Assembly (NCBI GenBank): GCA_003094555.1
Contig: NATW01000116.1
Span: 1 to 64,000 of the forward strand
DNA: 64,000 nt
Direction of reading: 5' to 3'
Origin: a gamma proteobacterium symbiont of Ctena orbiculata
Lineage (GTDB): Bacteria; Pseudomonadota; Gammaproteobacteria; Chromatiales; Chromatiaceae
Positions 54,315 to 63,903 of the stretch are shown here, one piece after another. The position numbers and the translations under genes are program-made. The notes under the pieces are model-generated. The model did no database searches, was not told where the DNA came from, and was given only the letters and a program-made list of their open reading frames with translations. Every line of letters begins with the position of its first letter. Within the stretch, counting starts at the first letter, position 1.

Positions 54315-55766
54315 TCAACTATGTTTTTCAAAAATCATGGCATCGATGCGATCCATCACCTTGTCGCTTGCGTGCTCCATCTCCCTATAGGTTTCGATGA
54401 TCTCTTTTTGCAGTTGTTGGTCCTGCTGCCAATCCTGTTTGAGATGCTCGAGTGCGACATGCCCAAAGCTGTGCACTGCTTCATGGGGCGACTCAAGCTC
54501 CCTGAATGCATTCAGGTGGCCGAAGTTTTCATTGCCTATACCTTCATAGTACCACTTACCTAGTCGGCAACCATGATGATTCACCAACACCGCCTGGGCA
54601 TCAGGATTATCGGCCCCGGCATAAAATGATTTATAGGCCTTCTGCTTGTAGATCATGTGATCCACCTTGATCAGGGATGCATAGCAGATGTCATGGGCGT
54701 AGTTGACCGAGGTATAGGTCTTGCGTGCCCGATCCGCGAAGAGATTGAAACTGGTATTCATCTCCTCCACAGCCTGTTGCACATGATTTGCCATATCCAG
54801 CATTTTCTCGGAGTTGGCCTGCATCACTGTGGTTTCACTCTGAAAGGTAGTCACCACCTCGCTAATTTCATCTGTCGCCTTCTTGGTGCTCTCCGCCAGC
54901 TTTTTCACCTCGTCTGCGACCACCGCGAAACCCCGGCCATGTTCGCCGGCACGCGCCGCCTCGATAGAGGCATTCAGCGCAAGCAGATTTGTCTTGTCGG
55001 CGATCTCGCCGATCATACGCAGGATGCCGGTAATCTCATCACTCATGCGATTGAGTTTTGCCATGGTCTCATGGCTCTGCTCTATCAGCCCCAAGGTTCT
55101 GGTCTGGGATTCGACAACCTGGGATACCGCCTCTTGATTCTCCTGGGCCTTCTGCATATTGTCTGTAGCGATTCCTGAAACCTTCTGCATCTCGTCGGTG
55201 ATGCTAGTCAGGTCATTCTGGCTCAGCAACAGGTTGCTCATAGTCTGGCCAGTATTCAGTTGCTGTAACTCCGCAGCCATCTCATTCTGCTTGATATAGG
55301 CTGCGTTGCTCGACATTGCATCAAGAGACTCATTGATCCGTGCCAATGTCTTCTCCAATTCGCCATGCAGGCCCACCGGCAAGGTGCGGCGGTAATAATG
55401 ACCTTGAGAAACCAATTCAAAACTGGTTTTGACCTCTCTGAAAAATGTCTCCAGCTGATCCAGGGACTCGTTCAGGTTCCATGCGATGTGCCCGGCCTCC
55501 CCCATCCAAGGGACCTTGGTTATACGCGAACTGAACTCTCCGCTGAGTATCTCCGTGAGCACCCGGTCGATCTCCCGCATGACATAGAACGGCGCCTTCA
55601 TCCGATGTCCAATTACCAGGGCCATAGCGATGGAGAGCAGGGGAAATATCCAGATCCAGTGTTGATAACCATCCAACAGTAGGACCGAAAATAGGGTTAA
55701 TAGATTTAGGGTTACGAATACCGCAACATAGACCTTTAGCCTAGTGGCTAAGTATAAACGATTCAT
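54315..55766 (-). CDS. Methyl-accepting chemotaxis protein with CZB domain
   Basis: A 483-residue MCP. Two close membrane segments (about 12-52) lack a periplasmic sensor. HAMP-like and helical regions follow, then the signalling tip [39 protein letters not shown], and a C-terminal CZB zinc-binding domain ([40 protein letters not shown]). Sensing is probably through the two PAS proteins on either side (Aer split in pieces) and through CZB zinc. Start ATG 55766 follows AAGGAT; 55790 is an alternative that overlaps more. Confidence 0.93.
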   Translation of the reverse strand: MNRLYLATRLKVYVAVFVTLNLLTLFSVLLLDGYQHWIWIFPLLSIAMALVIGHRMKAPFYVMREIDRVLTEILSGEFSSRITKVPWMGEAGHIAWNLNESLDQLETFFREVKTSFELVSQGHYYRRTLPVGLHGELEKTLARINESLDAMSSNAAYIKQNEMAAELQQLNTGQTMSNLLLSQNDLTSITDEMQKVSGIATDNMQKAQENQEAVSQVVESQTRTLGLIEQSHETMAKLNRMSDEITGILRMIGEIADKTNLLALNASIEAARAGEHGRGFAVVADEVKKLAESTKKATDEISEVVTTFQSETTVMQANSEKMLDMANHVQQAVEEMNTSFNLFADRARKTYTSVNYAHDICYASLIKVDHMIYKQKAYKSFYAGADNPDAQAVLVNHHGCRLGKWYYEGIGNENFGHLNAFRELESPHEAVHSFGHVALEHLKQDWQQDQQLQKEIIETYREMEHASDKVMDRIDAMIFEKHS

Positions 55767-56262
55767 AACTATCAAATCCTTGTTCATCAATTACTTGATT
55801 CAACAACGCGGATGATGCATCGAGGGCGCCCCTCGTACCGGCCTGTTGCTCGGCTTGAAGCAGCTGCCTGTAGAGCTGTGCGAAGTAATCTACCGCTTGC
55901 TGATTCGGTTTTCTACGCACGGAGAAATATCCCACAATTTCATCATGCCTATTGAAATCGGGTGTTACATTTGCAAATACCCAGTAGTGATCACCATTTT
56001 TACATATGTTTTTCACATAGGCGAAACACTCATCACCTTTGGCGATGACATCCCAAAGCTTCTTGAAGATACCGCGAGGCATATCCGGATGGCGAATGAT
56101 ATTATGCTGCTTGCCTAGCAGGTCCGCCTCAACGAATCCGCTAATGCGCATGAATTCCCGGTTAACATAGATTATCCTCCCATTGATATCGGTTTTTGAA
56201 ACGATAAATTCTTTGTTATTCAAAAATACTTCCCTGCCTGTGGGCACGATGTTTCCTTTCAT
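55741..56262 (-). CDS. PAS-domain protein, split Aer type, copy 1
   Basis: A 173-residue protein, one PAS domain ([47 protein letters not shown]) plus a helical tail ending YESFILSH. It is the first gene of the PAS-MCP-PAS unit and overlaps the MCP frame by 26 bases. GGAAGGG precedes the ATG. It is paralogous to copy 2 with the same [11 protein letters not shown] and GYFSVRRKP blocks. It probably binds a flavin and signals redox state to the MCP. Confidence 0.9.
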   Translation of the reverse strand: MKGNIVPTGREVFLNNKEFIVSKTDINGRIIYVNREFMRISGFVEADLLGKQHNIIRHPDMPRGIFKKLWDVIAKGDECFAYVKNICKNGDHYWVFANVTPDFNRHDEIVGYFSVRRKPNQQAVDYFAQLYRQLLQAEQQAGTRGALDASSALLNQVIDEQGFDSYESFILSH

Positions 56263-56321
56263 TTCCCTTCCTTTTGAGTGTCAACTTTTCCTCTATACTC
56301 CAATCGGCCCTGTAGTATTTT

Positions 56322-56348
56322 ATAGCGCCTGGCAAACGCGTAACTTTA
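56322..56348 (-). promoter_or_regulatory. Candidate sigma-28 (FliA) promoter of the PAS-MCP-PAS unit
   Basis: On the minus strand TAAA, 15 bases, then GGCGCTAT, against the consensus TAAA-N15-GCCGATAA (9 of 12 positions). It lies 60 bases before the PAS start. A parallel site precedes the soluble MCP gene. Confidence 0.35.
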
Positions 56349-56484
56349 ACCCCGAATGGGCTAAAATGTGAGCGGTATTTCTCCCCCTAAAGAGGTAAAA
56401 TTCATCACATCTCTTTGCAGCGGAACAGCCAGCAGATTGGCTAAAATAGACGCACTCAGCATAAATACTGGAGGTTGTAAGACC

Positions 56485-57198
56485 ATGCCGGGCCCACGAA
56501 ACCTGTTTTTCTCTCTCCTCGCCTGCCTCAACCTGGCTGCATCGACATTCCCCCTGGCTGCAGAGGAGCAAAGTCTCCACTACGACCGCATTCAACTCCA
56601 CAGCAGCGCTACGGCGGAAGTGGAGAACGACACCCTGATCGCGGTTCTCTATGCGCAGAAGGAGGGAAGTGATCCCGGAGTATTGACAGATAGCGTCAAC
56701 CAACTGATCGCCCAGGCCATCAGCGAAGCAAAGGGCAGAGAAGGAATCAAGGTACAGACCCTGGGTTATCAGACCTCGCCGATCTATCAACAGCAGAGAT
56801 TTACTGGCTGGCGCGTACGTCAATCGATCCGCCTGCAGAGTATGCACAGCGATAAACTGAGTATTTTACTCAACAAGCTGCAGTCAACCCTGGCCCTGGA
56901 GTCCATCAGCTATGCAATCTCACCGGCACAGCGGGAAAAAGTGGAGGAGTCACTGACCCTGCAGGCGATCGATGCGTTCCGCCGACGCGCTGACTTGGTG
57001 ACAAAGCAGTTCGGTCGCAGTCAGTACCGTCTGGTGGATATGACGATTCAGAGTTCGGACAGACCCATTCAACCAGTTCGTATGCGCGCCAGCATGATGG
57101 CCAGGGAGGGGGCCTCAACTGCGCCCACCCTCGCCGCCGGCAGCCAGACTCTGCGTATCGGAGTCACGGGAACAATCGAGCTCCAGATAGAGCAGTAA
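56485..57198 (+). CDS. SIMPL domain (DUF541) periplasmic protein
   Basis: A 237-residue protein with a signal peptide (about 1-26, cleavage near LAAEE) and one SIMPL domain: IQLHSSATAEVENDTLIAVLYAQKEG, TLGYQTSPIYQQQRFTGWRVRQSIRLQS, and the late conserved part QAIDAFRRRADLVTKQFG. SIMPL proteins are periplasmic or surface oligomers of unclear function, often tied to stress. GGAGG at 56470 fixes the ATG at 56485; a frame from 56368 is longer and unconserved. Confidence 0.9.
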   Translation: MPGPRNLFFSLLACLNLAASTFPLAAEEQSLHYDRIQLHSSATAEVENDTLIAVLYAQKEGSDPGVLTDSVNQLIAQAISEAKGREGIKVQTLGYQTSPIYQQQRFTGWRVRQSIRLQSMHSDKLSILLNKLQSTLALESISYAISPAQREKVEESLTLQAIDAFRRRADLVTKQFGRSQYRLVDMTIQSSDRPIQPVRMRASMMAREGASTAPTLAAGSQTLRIGVTGTIELQIEQ

Positions 57199-57249
57199 CC
57201 ACCTAGGTTCAATACAAAGCATGGCGAAATCATCTAAAAATCAATTCCC

Positions 57250-57366
57250 CTAGGGCCTGTTAACACCAATCCAATGCACTCTGTTGTGCCTGAAAAAACC
57301 CCAATCAAGGCGCACCCCAAGGGCACTTCCTTCGGGGCGCAACCCGAAGGGCTGGGGCTGTTTTTT
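57250..57366. mobile_element. Truncated, internally deleted copy of the MITE
   Basis: Starts with the same CTAGGGCCTGTTAACAC end as the element at 3869. It joins AAGGCGC directly to the ACCCCAAGGGCAC core, so the 65-base segment between two GGCGC repeats is missing. The right half, including the second terminal repeat, is absent. It lies between the SIMPL and MCP genes. Confidence 0.8.
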
Positions 57367-57400
57367 GTCACATTTATACAACTCCATGACTTTTGAGTAC

Positions 57401-57427
57401 TCAATTTTTAAATGTAATGGTCGCTAA
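57401..57427 (+). promoter_or_regulatory. Candidate sigma-28 (FliA) promoter of the soluble MCP gene
   Basis: TCAA, 15 bases, then GTCGCTAA: 9 of 12 positions match TAAA-N15-GCCGATAA. It is 58 bases before the ATG, the same spacing as the candidate at 56322-56348. Confidence 0.35.
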
Positions 57428-57485
57428 TGGAGTATTGAAGTAAGCAAAACCCCAGATAATCAATCCTGTCCAATCGAGAATCCAG

Positions 57486-58613
57486 ATGTTTGGTATATCC
57501 AGTAAGAAACAACTATCCCAGTTACAAAAACAACTGGCGGAAAAAACCAATGAGATCGAATCGCAAGCTGCACAAATCGCCACACTCAAGGAACAGAATG
57601 AGGAATTGCATCAACGGATTGAAGAGGAGACGAATGGGTTCAAAATGCAGCAACAGGTGCTGGGGAACTTCTCCTCACTGAGTAACTCCTTCAATGAGCT
57701 TCAACACTCATTGTTGCAAACTGCGACGAATATAAAAGATGAAAAGGTCAATGCGATCCGCGGTTCTGAGATATCGACCCAGGCAATAGCCAGTGTCGAG
57801 GTAATGAACAGCGAAATCGAAAACGTAACCCAAATCTCCCAACAGAGTGCCGAGAGCGTCGACAAACTCGGTACCATTGCGGGAAATATCAGTAATTTCG
57901 TCAGTATCATTCAAGGCATATCGGAGCAGACCAACCTGCTGGCGTTGAATGCGGCAATCGAGGCGGCCCGGGCAGGTGAGATGGGACGGGGATTTGCTGT
58001 AGTTGCGGATGAAGTTCGCAGTCTGGCTGGGCGTACCCGAGAAGCCACCACGGAGATTGCCGCCCTGGTCGACACCATTACCCAGGAGACCAAGCAATCA
58101 ATGGACACCATGGCCTCTGTGATGGATGTGACACACAACTTCCAGAATCAAGTATCTCAATCCATTGAAACATTCAAACAGCAGTTCGATCTCTCTAAAT
58201 CCATGGAAGCCGCCATCTCTTCTACCTCACTGCGCTCCTTTGTTGAACTGGCAAAATTCGACCACCTGGTTTTCAAGTTCGAGATCTATAAGGCCTTCCT
58301 TGGTCTTACAGAGCTTCCTTCGAATTCACTCTCAGACCACAGAAACTGTCGCCTGGGCCAATGGTATTACCAGGGTGAAGGGGTCTCATGCTTCTCCAAT
58401 CTTCCTGGTTATCAGGATATCGAAGCCCCCCATCAACAGGTTCATAAATATGGTAAACAGGCTCTGATCGATCTTGAATCAGGAGATATGCAAGCCGGTA
58501 TTAATAATATCGCACTGATGGAAGAGACCAGCATGCAGGTGATTTCAAACCTGGAGAACCTCGCCCATGCCGCAGAATCTGATGCAGGCATTCTTTGCTC
58601 AGATGATCTATAG
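57486..58613 (+). CDS. Soluble MCP with C-terminal CZB domain
   Basis: A 375-residue cytoplasmic chemoreceptor with no membrane segment. An N-terminal coiled coil (about 8-55) leads to the signalling tip [41 protein letters not shown] and a CZB domain ([48 protein letters not shown]). CZB domains bind zinc through His/Cys and respond to zinc or hypochlorous acid in characterised members. It is encoded alone. Confidence 0.93.
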   Translation: MFGISSKKQLSQLQKQLAEKTNEIESQAAQIATLKEQNEELHQRIEEETNGFKMQQQVLGNFSSLSNSFNELQHSLLQTATNIKDEKVNAIRGSEISTQAIASVEVMNSEIENVTQISQQSAESVDKLGTIAGNISNFVSIIQGISEQTNLLALNAAIEAARAGEMGRGFAVVADEVRSLAGRTREATTEIAALVDTITQETKQSMDTMASVMDVTHNFQNQVSQSIETFKQQFDLSKSMEAAISSTSLRSFVELAKFDHLVFKFEIYKAFLGLTELPSNSLSDHRNCRLGQWYYQGEGVSCFSNLPGYQDIEAPHQQVHKYGKQALIDLESGDMQAGINNIALMEETSMQVISNLENLAHAAESDAGILCSDDL

Positions 58614-58640
58614 CACATTCCGCGAAGGCAAAGGTACGTG

Positions 58641-59093
58641 CTAAGAGAATGCACTCGACTCGAATTTTGATGGCTCAACTTTCGAGAGGGCTTCGGCCCT
58701 CTCGATCATTTTCTCCTTGATCGCATAGATACCCACATGCCGGTTAGGACTGAGATGCTCCTCGAGTTTCAGGCGTCTGAATAGTGAATCCACATCCATC
58801 GAACAGATCTCGTTCAGGGTGCGATATGAAAGCAGGTCTATCAAAAGAGCAAGCACTCCTTTGATGATCGCAGTATCGCAATCACCTTTAAAATAGATCA
58901 GCGAGGAATCGCCTTTCTCCCGATGTGCGGATACATGTACGGTGCTCATGCAGGGTTTGACCCAGTTCTCTTCCACCTTCAACGCATCCGGCATGGGTAG
59001 CAGAGACTCTCCCAACTCAATGAGATATTGATAACGTGCGTCCCAATCGTCAAAAAAATCAAAATTCTCCACAATTTCGTCAATATCAATCAT
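58641..59093 (-). CDS. sufE: SufE cysteine desulfuration protein
   Basis: A 150-residue SufE. The acceptor Cys is Cys48 in ENWVKPCMSTVHV, and the N-terminal IDEIVENFDFFDDWDARYQYLIELG and the late HLSPNRHVGIYAIKEKM are family blocks. It accepts sulfur from the cysteine desulfurase SufS and passes it to SufB. No sufS gene is found in the cluster. Start at 59093 (MIDIDEIVE) is conserved; the 59105 alternative adds four residues. Confidence 0.94.
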   Translation of the reverse strand: MIDIDEIVENFDFFDDWDARYQYLIELGESLLPMPDALKVEENWVKPCMSTVHVSAHREKGDSSLIYFKGDCDTAIIKGVLALLIDLLSYRTLNEICSMDVDSLFRRLKLEEHLSPNRHVGIYAIKEKMIERAEALSKVEPSKFESSAFS

Positions 59094-59121
59094 CCAGCTC
59101 TCCAAACATTAAGCCAGTTGT

Positions 59122-59448
59122 TCACACACTGAACGACTCACCACAACCACACTGATCCTTTATATTCGGATTGATAAACTCGAACCCTTCGTTGAGCATA
59201 TTCGCCTTGACATAATCCACTGTCATCCCGTCGAGCATCGGCAGGCTCTCAACATCGACAACTATCTTCACACCCTGGGATTCGAACAATCGATCCTCAT
59301 CTTCCACCTGTTCCGCATAGTCGACTACATAAGCAAAACCGGTGCAGCCACTCTTCCTGGTACCCAGACGTAAACCAATTGCCCCGTCTCGATGTGACAA
59401 CATCGATTTGACATGCCCAGCGGCACTCTCTGTCAGTTGAATTGCCAT
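59122..59448 (-). CDS. HesB/IscA/SufA-type A-type Fe-S carrier
   Basis: A 108-residue A-type carrier. The three cluster-binding Cys are in KSGCTGFAYVVDYA and CGCGESF at the C-terminus. It holds or delivers Fe-S clusters after SufBCD assembly. Which of IscA, SufA or ErpA it is cannot be told. It lies 28 bases upstream of sufE. ATG at 59448 (MAIQLTESA) is preferred over 59454. Confidence 0.93.
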   Translation of the reverse strand: MAIQLTESAAGHVKSMLSHRDGAIGLRLGTRKSGCTGFAYVVDYAEQVEDEDRLFESQGVKIVVDVESLPMLDGMTVDYVKANMLNEGFEFINPNIKDQCGCGESFSV

Positions 59449-59538
59449 ACACACCTCTCTAACAAGCTAATCCTAGGAGCTCAAACAGCTTGGGATCTAC
59501 TATGAACCAGCCATTTCATAACTGAGCTCTTACAATAT

Positions 59539-59613
59539 TGAGTTTTGAGTTATAAGTTTTGAGTGGACGTGTCATAAATAACTCAAAACTAAAAACTCAT
59601 AACTAAAAACTTT
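59539..59613. repeat. AT-rich imperfect inverted repeat with ACTCAAAACT decamers
   Basis: In the 234-base gap 59449-59682 between sufT and the A-type carrier. Left arm TTGAGTTTTGAGTTATAAGT.. and right arm ACTCAAAACTAAAAACTCAT.. form a long imperfect stem with internal tandem copies. No gene or sufS remnant is seen. It may attenuate transcription within the suf cluster. Confidence 0.65.
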
Positions 59614-59682
59614 TCAGCGCCTGCATGATATAAACAACCACCTTCCGAGAACTGGCCCAGCCGCCTTGTCTGTAATATTTCT

Positions 59683-60009
59683 TTAAAGCAGTCCGAGCTG
59701 AAACTTGGCTTCTTCACTCAGCCGCTCCTGGCTCCAGGGAGGCTGCCACACCACCCTGACGGTGGCATCCGTGACCCCTGGTACCGCATCGATCACCCTG
59801 CCAACCTCGTGTGGCAAGGTGCCTGCGACCGGGCAGGCAGGAGCAGTCAGTGTCATGTCCACCTCTACCCTGCCCTGAGCATCCACTTCCAGGCGATAGA
59901 TCAAACCCAAGTCATAGATGTTAACCGGTATCTCCGGATCATAAATAGTACTCAAGGCCTCGATCAACGCTTCACGAGTGGGTAGTGTTCCACTGTTTGG
60001 TTCACTCAC
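59683..60009 (-). CDS. sufT: SufT/MIP18-type (DUF59) Fe-S assembly protein
   Basis: A 108-residue DUF59 protein: STIYDPEIPVNIYDLGLIYRLEV and TAPACPVAGTLPHEVGRVI with the family Cys. SufT-type proteins aid Fe-S maturation or delivery. It is 53 bases downstream of sufD on the same strand, in the usual sufBCD(S)T order but without sufS. Confidence 0.92.
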   Translation of the reverse strand: MSEPNSGTLPTREALIEALSTIYDPEIPVNIYDLGLIYRLEVDAQGRVEVDMTLTAPACPVAGTLPHEVGRVIDAVPGVTDATVRVVWQPPWSQERLSEEAKFQLGLL

Positions 60010-60062
60010 TTGCCAACACCTTCATTCACTTATTCGGCCGGTTGAGTTCTGCCGTCTGAAAC

Positions 60063-61364
60063 TCAAAACCGCATCCTGCGTGCAATATCATTGCCGACCT
60101 GTTCACGTAGGGATTCTGTCTCAAACTTGTCGATGATTTCGCTGGCAAAACCGAGACACAACAGGCGCCGTGCATGAAGCTCATCTATTCCCCGGGAGCG
60201 TAGATAGAACAGCGCTTGTTCATCCAACTGCCCGACAGTCGTACCGTGACTGCACTGTACATCATCGGCCAGGATGACCAATTGCGGTTTGGTATCGACC
60301 TCGGCCCTGTTGGAAAGCATCAGATTGGCATTATGCAGCTCCGCCTGACTCTTCTGTGCATCGGCCCTCACCCGGATCAAACCATCAAACACCGCCCTTC
60401 CGGCTCCATACAGAATACCTTTGAAATTCTCACGGCTGTTGCAACGGGGCACCTCATGATCAATATCCAGGTGGCAATCGGTCATCTGACCATCACCCGC
60501 CAAGTAGAGACCGTCAACCTCACACACCGCCCCCTCACCTGAGAAACTGCTATGCAGATGGGTGCGTGACCATACCCCGCCCAAGGCGGCGCTCACACCC
60601 GCATAGTGGGCACCACTCCTCAAACCAACATGCAGATCACACAGATGGTAGGCATGACTGCTCTCCTGTTGTACCCGTTGGTGGTTCAGGGTTGCCCCCT
60701 GAGCCAGGTTGATCTCGAAAACGATATTGTTGAAGTAGTCATTCTCATCGCCTGCATTCAGATAGCGTTCTATGAGGCTGAATGACGCATCCGCCTCCAC
60801 CTCGATCAGATGACGTATCTGGCTTGCATGCCCGGTTCTCTCTGCGGTTGTTATGTGCAACAACTCAATGGGTTGTTCAATCACAACACCCGGTGATAGT
60901 TGGATCACGGCACCATCCTGATAGGTCGCCATGTTGATGGCGGCAAAGGCGTGCTCCCCCATACCGGAGAGGTTACCCACCGATCTGAGCACCGACTGAT
61001 CAGCAGTGGCCATCGCGGTACGCAGGCTTTGGATCTTAAAACCAGGCTGTTCGCCGCCTGAGGACAGTCCCGGGTGGTAGATACCGTCTACAAACACCAG
61101 GCGTGCCGCCATCGGCTCTTCAAGCATCTCATTGATGGCGACATCGGCAGGCGAAGTTTGCGCATGGGGTGTTGATATATACCCCTTTTGCAACAATCCC
61201 TCCACACTCGTATAGCGCCAGGCCTCTTGGCGGGTATTGGGAAAACCCAGTTTGACCATCCGTTCCAGCGCAGCCTGACGCTGCTCGATGAGCCAATCCC
61301 CTTGCTGTTGGGGCAGGCCATCGATGCTAAGCTGTAGCGTATCTCGGCAGCTGTGCAGATTCAT
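60063..61364 (-). CDS. sufD: SufD Fe-S scaffold subunit
   Basis: A 433-residue SufD. The beta-helix core contains VEADASFSLIERYLNAGDENDYFNNIVFEINLAQGATLNHQRVQ and the functional His in CSHGTTVGQLDEQALFYLRSRGI. With SufB and SufC it forms the SufBC2D scaffold on which Fe-S clusters are built. Its start overlaps the sufC stop (ATGA). Confidence 0.95.
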   Translation of the reverse strand: MNLHSCRDTLQLSIDGLPQQQGDWLIEQRQAALERMVKLGFPNTRQEAWRYTSVEGLLQKGYISTPHAQTSPADVAINEMLEEPMAARLVFVDGIYHPGLSSGGEQPGFKIQSLRTAMATADQSVLRSVGNLSGMGEHAFAAINMATYQDGAVIQLSPGVVIEQPIELLHITTAERTGHASQIRHLIEVEADASFSLIERYLNAGDENDYFNNIVFEINLAQGATLNHQRVQQESSHAYHLCDLHVGLRSGAHYAGVSAALGGVWSRTHLHSSFSGEGAVCEVDGLYLAGDGQMTDCHLDIDHEVPRCNSRENFKGILYGAGRAVFDGLIRVRADAQKSQAELHNANLMLSNRAEVDTKPQLVILADDVQCSHGTTVGQLDEQALFYLRSRGIDELHARRLLCLGFASEIIDKFETESLREQVGNDIARRMRF

Positions 61365-62113
61365 GCCGCCTCCTCATCCAGCAGCCAGCCATAACCCTTC
61401 TCTTCCAACTCCAAGGCCAACTCCTTGCCACCGGAACGAATGATACGGCCAGCGGCCAGGACATGGACAAAGTCGGGTTGAATATAGTCCAGCAGCCGCT
61501 GATAGTGGGTCACCACCAGTAACGCCCGTTCTTTGGAACGCAACATGTTCACGCCATCCGCAACTGTTCGCAACGCATCGATATCGAGTCCCGAATCGGT
61601 CTCATCCATAATCGCCAGTCGAGGCTCAAGCATGACCATCTGCAAAATCTCGTTACGCTTTTTTTCACCCCCCGAGAACCCGGCATTCACAGAGCGTTTC
61701 AGCAGTTTCTCATCCAGCTTAACCTGTTTGGCTCTGGCTCGTACCAGTTTCATGAAGTTGACCGCGTTGATCTCCTCCTCGCCATTCGCCTTGCGTATGG
61801 CATTCATCGATTCCCGCAAAAAGGTCATATTGTTCACACCGGGCAACTCCACCGGATATTGCATTGCCAGGAACAGGCCTCTATGGGACCGCTCTTCGAC
61901 CTTAAGATCCAGCAGATTCTCACCCATGTAACTCACTTCGCCGTCGGTTACACGATAGCCATCCCGTCCAGCAAGGATATGAGCCAGGGTGCTTTTACCT
62001 GATCCGTTGGGCCCCATGATGGCATGCACCTCACCCGCATTGATGTGTAGATCGATCCCTTTCAGGATCGTCTTATCTTCCACACTGGCGTGGAAATTCT
62101 TTATCGTTAACAT
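61361..62113 (-). CDS. sufC: SufC ATPase of the Fe-S scaffold
   Basis: A 250-residue ABC-type ATPase. Walker A GPNGSGKST near 35-43, signature FSGGEKKRNEI, Walker B LAIMDETDSGLD and switch VVTHYQRLL are intact. It drives conformational change in SufB-SufD. No membrane partner exists, as expected. It is 35 bases downstream of sufB. Confidence 0.96.
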   Translation of the reverse strand: MLTIKNFHASVEDKTILKGIDLHINAGEVHAIMGPNGSGKSTLAHILAGRDGYRVTDGEVSYMGENLLDLKVEERSHRGLFLAMQYPVELPGVNNMTFLRESMNAIRKANGEEEINAVNFMKLVRARAKQVKLDEKLLKRSVNAGFSGGEKKRNEILQMVMLEPRLAIMDETDSGLDIDALRTVADGVNMLRSKERALLVVTHYQRLLDYIQPDFVHVLAAGRIIRSGGKELALELEEKGYGWLLDEEAA

Positions 62114-62148
62114 CGAAACCTCACCTGTTAATTACCATCCTGAATGCC

Positions 62149-63594
62149 TCAACCCACTGCGCCTTCCAGGCTCACCGCAAGCAGTTTCTGCGCCTCGACA
62201 GCAAACTCCATCGGCAGTTCATTGAAGACCTCTTTACAGAAACCATTGATGATCATCGACACCGCATCCTCATCCGTGAGCCCCCGTTGCCGGCAGTAGA
62301 AGAGCTGATCCTCACTTACCTTTGACGTGGTTGCCTCATGCTCCACCTGGGCGGTAGGGTTCTTCACCTCGATATAGGGAAAGGTATGGGCGCTACAACG
62401 GTCACCGATCAGCAGGGAATCACATTGGGTGTGATTGCGTGCGTTCTCCGCCTTGGCCGCGATTCTCACCAGGCCCCGGTAGGCATTGCTGCCCTGCATC
62501 GCCGAGATACCCTTGGACACGATCATGCTGCGGCTGTTGTTGCCGATGTGAATCATCTTGGTACCGGTATCCGCCTGCTGCCGACCCTTGGTCACAGCCA
62601 CTGAATAGAACTCACCCACACTGTCATCCCCACGCAGGATACAGCTGGGATACTTCCAGGTGACTGCAGACCCTGTTTCGACCTGGGTCCAGGAGATATG
62701 CGCACGGTCACCACGGCAATCACCCCGCTTGGTCACGAAGTTATAGATTCCACCACGCCCCTCACTGTCACCCGGGTACCAGTTTTGCACCGTCGAATAC
62801 TTGATTTTCGCATCCGCCATCGCCACCAATTCCACCACAGCGGCATGCAGTTGATTTTCATCCCGCATCGGTGCGGTACAACCTTCCAGGTAGCTTACCT
62901 GGCTTGCCTCTTCGGCGATGATGAGGGTACGTTCGAACTGTCCTGTCTGCGCCTCGTTGATACGGAAATAGGTAGACAACTCCATCGGGCAACAGACACC
63001 CTTGGGTATGTAGACAAAGGTACCGTCACTGAATACCGCACTGTTCAGAGCGGCAAAGAAGTTGTCTTTGTAGGGAACCACCGTACCCATGTACCGCTGT
63101 ACGAGTTCCGGATATTCGCGAATCGCCTCCGACATGGAACAGAAGATTACACCCGCTTCAGCCAAGGTCTCGCGAAATGTGGTCACCACCGAAACGCTGT
63201 CAAAGACCGCATCCACCGCCACCCCGGCTAGCGCCTTCTGCTCGTCAAGAGGTATCCCCAGCTTTTCGTAGGTGGCCAAAAGGTCCTGATCCACCTCGTC
63301 GAGACTCGCCAGTTGAGGCTTTTTCTTCGGTGAGGAGTAGTAGGAGATGGCCTGAAAGTCGATCGCGGGATGACGAATCGCCGCCCAGTCCGGCTGCTGC
63401 ATGCCCAACCAGTGGTGATAGGCTTGGAGTCGCTTTTCAAGCATCCAATCGGGCTCGTCTTTGCGTGCCGAAATGGTACGAATGACAGTTTCATCCAAGC
63501 CGGGTGGCAGGGTATCCGATTCGATCTCAGTGACGAATCCCTCGGTATAACCCGACTGTATAAGACCTTCTACGTTGCTATCGGCTAGGCCCAT
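62149..63594 (-). CDS. sufB: SufB Fe-S scaffold subunit
   Basis: A 481-residue SufB with [49 protein letters not shown], including the Cys in EGCTAP, and [17 protein letters not shown]. The late [26 protein letters not shown] is shared with SufD. First gene of the suf operon; upstream lies a 300-base regulatory region with an IscR-type site. Confidence 0.96.
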   Translation of the reverse strand: MGLADSNVEGLIQSGYTEGFVTEIESDTLPPGLDETVIRTISARKDEPDWMLEKRLQAYHHWLGMQQPDWAAIRHPAIDFQAISYYSSPKKKPQLASLDEVDQDLLATYEKLGIPLDEQKALAGVAVDAVFDSVSVVTTFRETLAEAGVIFCSMSEAIREYPELVQRYMGTVVPYKDNFFAALNSAVFSDGTFVYIPKGVCCPMELSTYFRINEAQTGQFERTLIIAEEASQVSYLEGCTAPMRDENQLHAAVVELVAMADAKIKYSTVQNWYPGDSEGRGGIYNFVTKRGDCRGDRAHISWTQVETGSAVTWKYPSCILRGDDSVGEFYSVAVTKGRQQADTGTKMIHIGNNSRSMIVSKGISAMQGSNAYRGLVRIAAKAENARNHTQCDSLLIGDRCSAHTFPYIEVKNPTAQVEHEATTSKVSEDQLFYCRQRGLTDEDAVSMIINGFCKEVFNELPMEFAVEAQKLLAVSLEGAVG

Positions 63595-63717
63595 TTCACA
63601 TCTCCACTAAGATAGACCGTCATGGCTGATCGAGCACAGGAGGTTTGGGATAAATATTGCGGGAATAGGTTCATTTTCACTACCCTTGGCCAGCATTGGC
63701 CGACTACGGAAACTGCA

Positions 63718-63742
63718 ATAACACAGTAATATAGTCAGGTAT
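63718..63742 (-). promoter_or_regulatory. IscR type 1-like binding site upstream of sufB
   Basis: On the minus strand ATACCTGACTATATTACTGTGTTAT matches about 21 of 25 positions of the type 1 IscR pattern. It overlaps a possible promoter, TTGCAA (63747-63752 region), 17 bases, TATTAC. The spacing suggests repression by cluster-loaded IscR. The rest of 63595-63903 holds no gene. Confidence 0.55.
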
Positions 63743-63903
63743 TGTAATTTGCAAGGGTTATACCCAAGAGAAATTCAAGGTAATCACTGCCGCCAAATTG
63801 AGCAGTTAAAAAGAAAATCATGAAAAACAAGTACTAAAGGAAAAAAACACTCATCTATCTGGGTCTCATACCCCAGTTGCGCGATGGTTTCCCGGTGACC
63901 TGA

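Noticed and set aside
59449-59682. Remnant of sufS between sufT and the A-type carrier
   Set aside because: No frame in this gap shows the PLP-lysine or active Cys motifs; it contains only AT-rich repeats.
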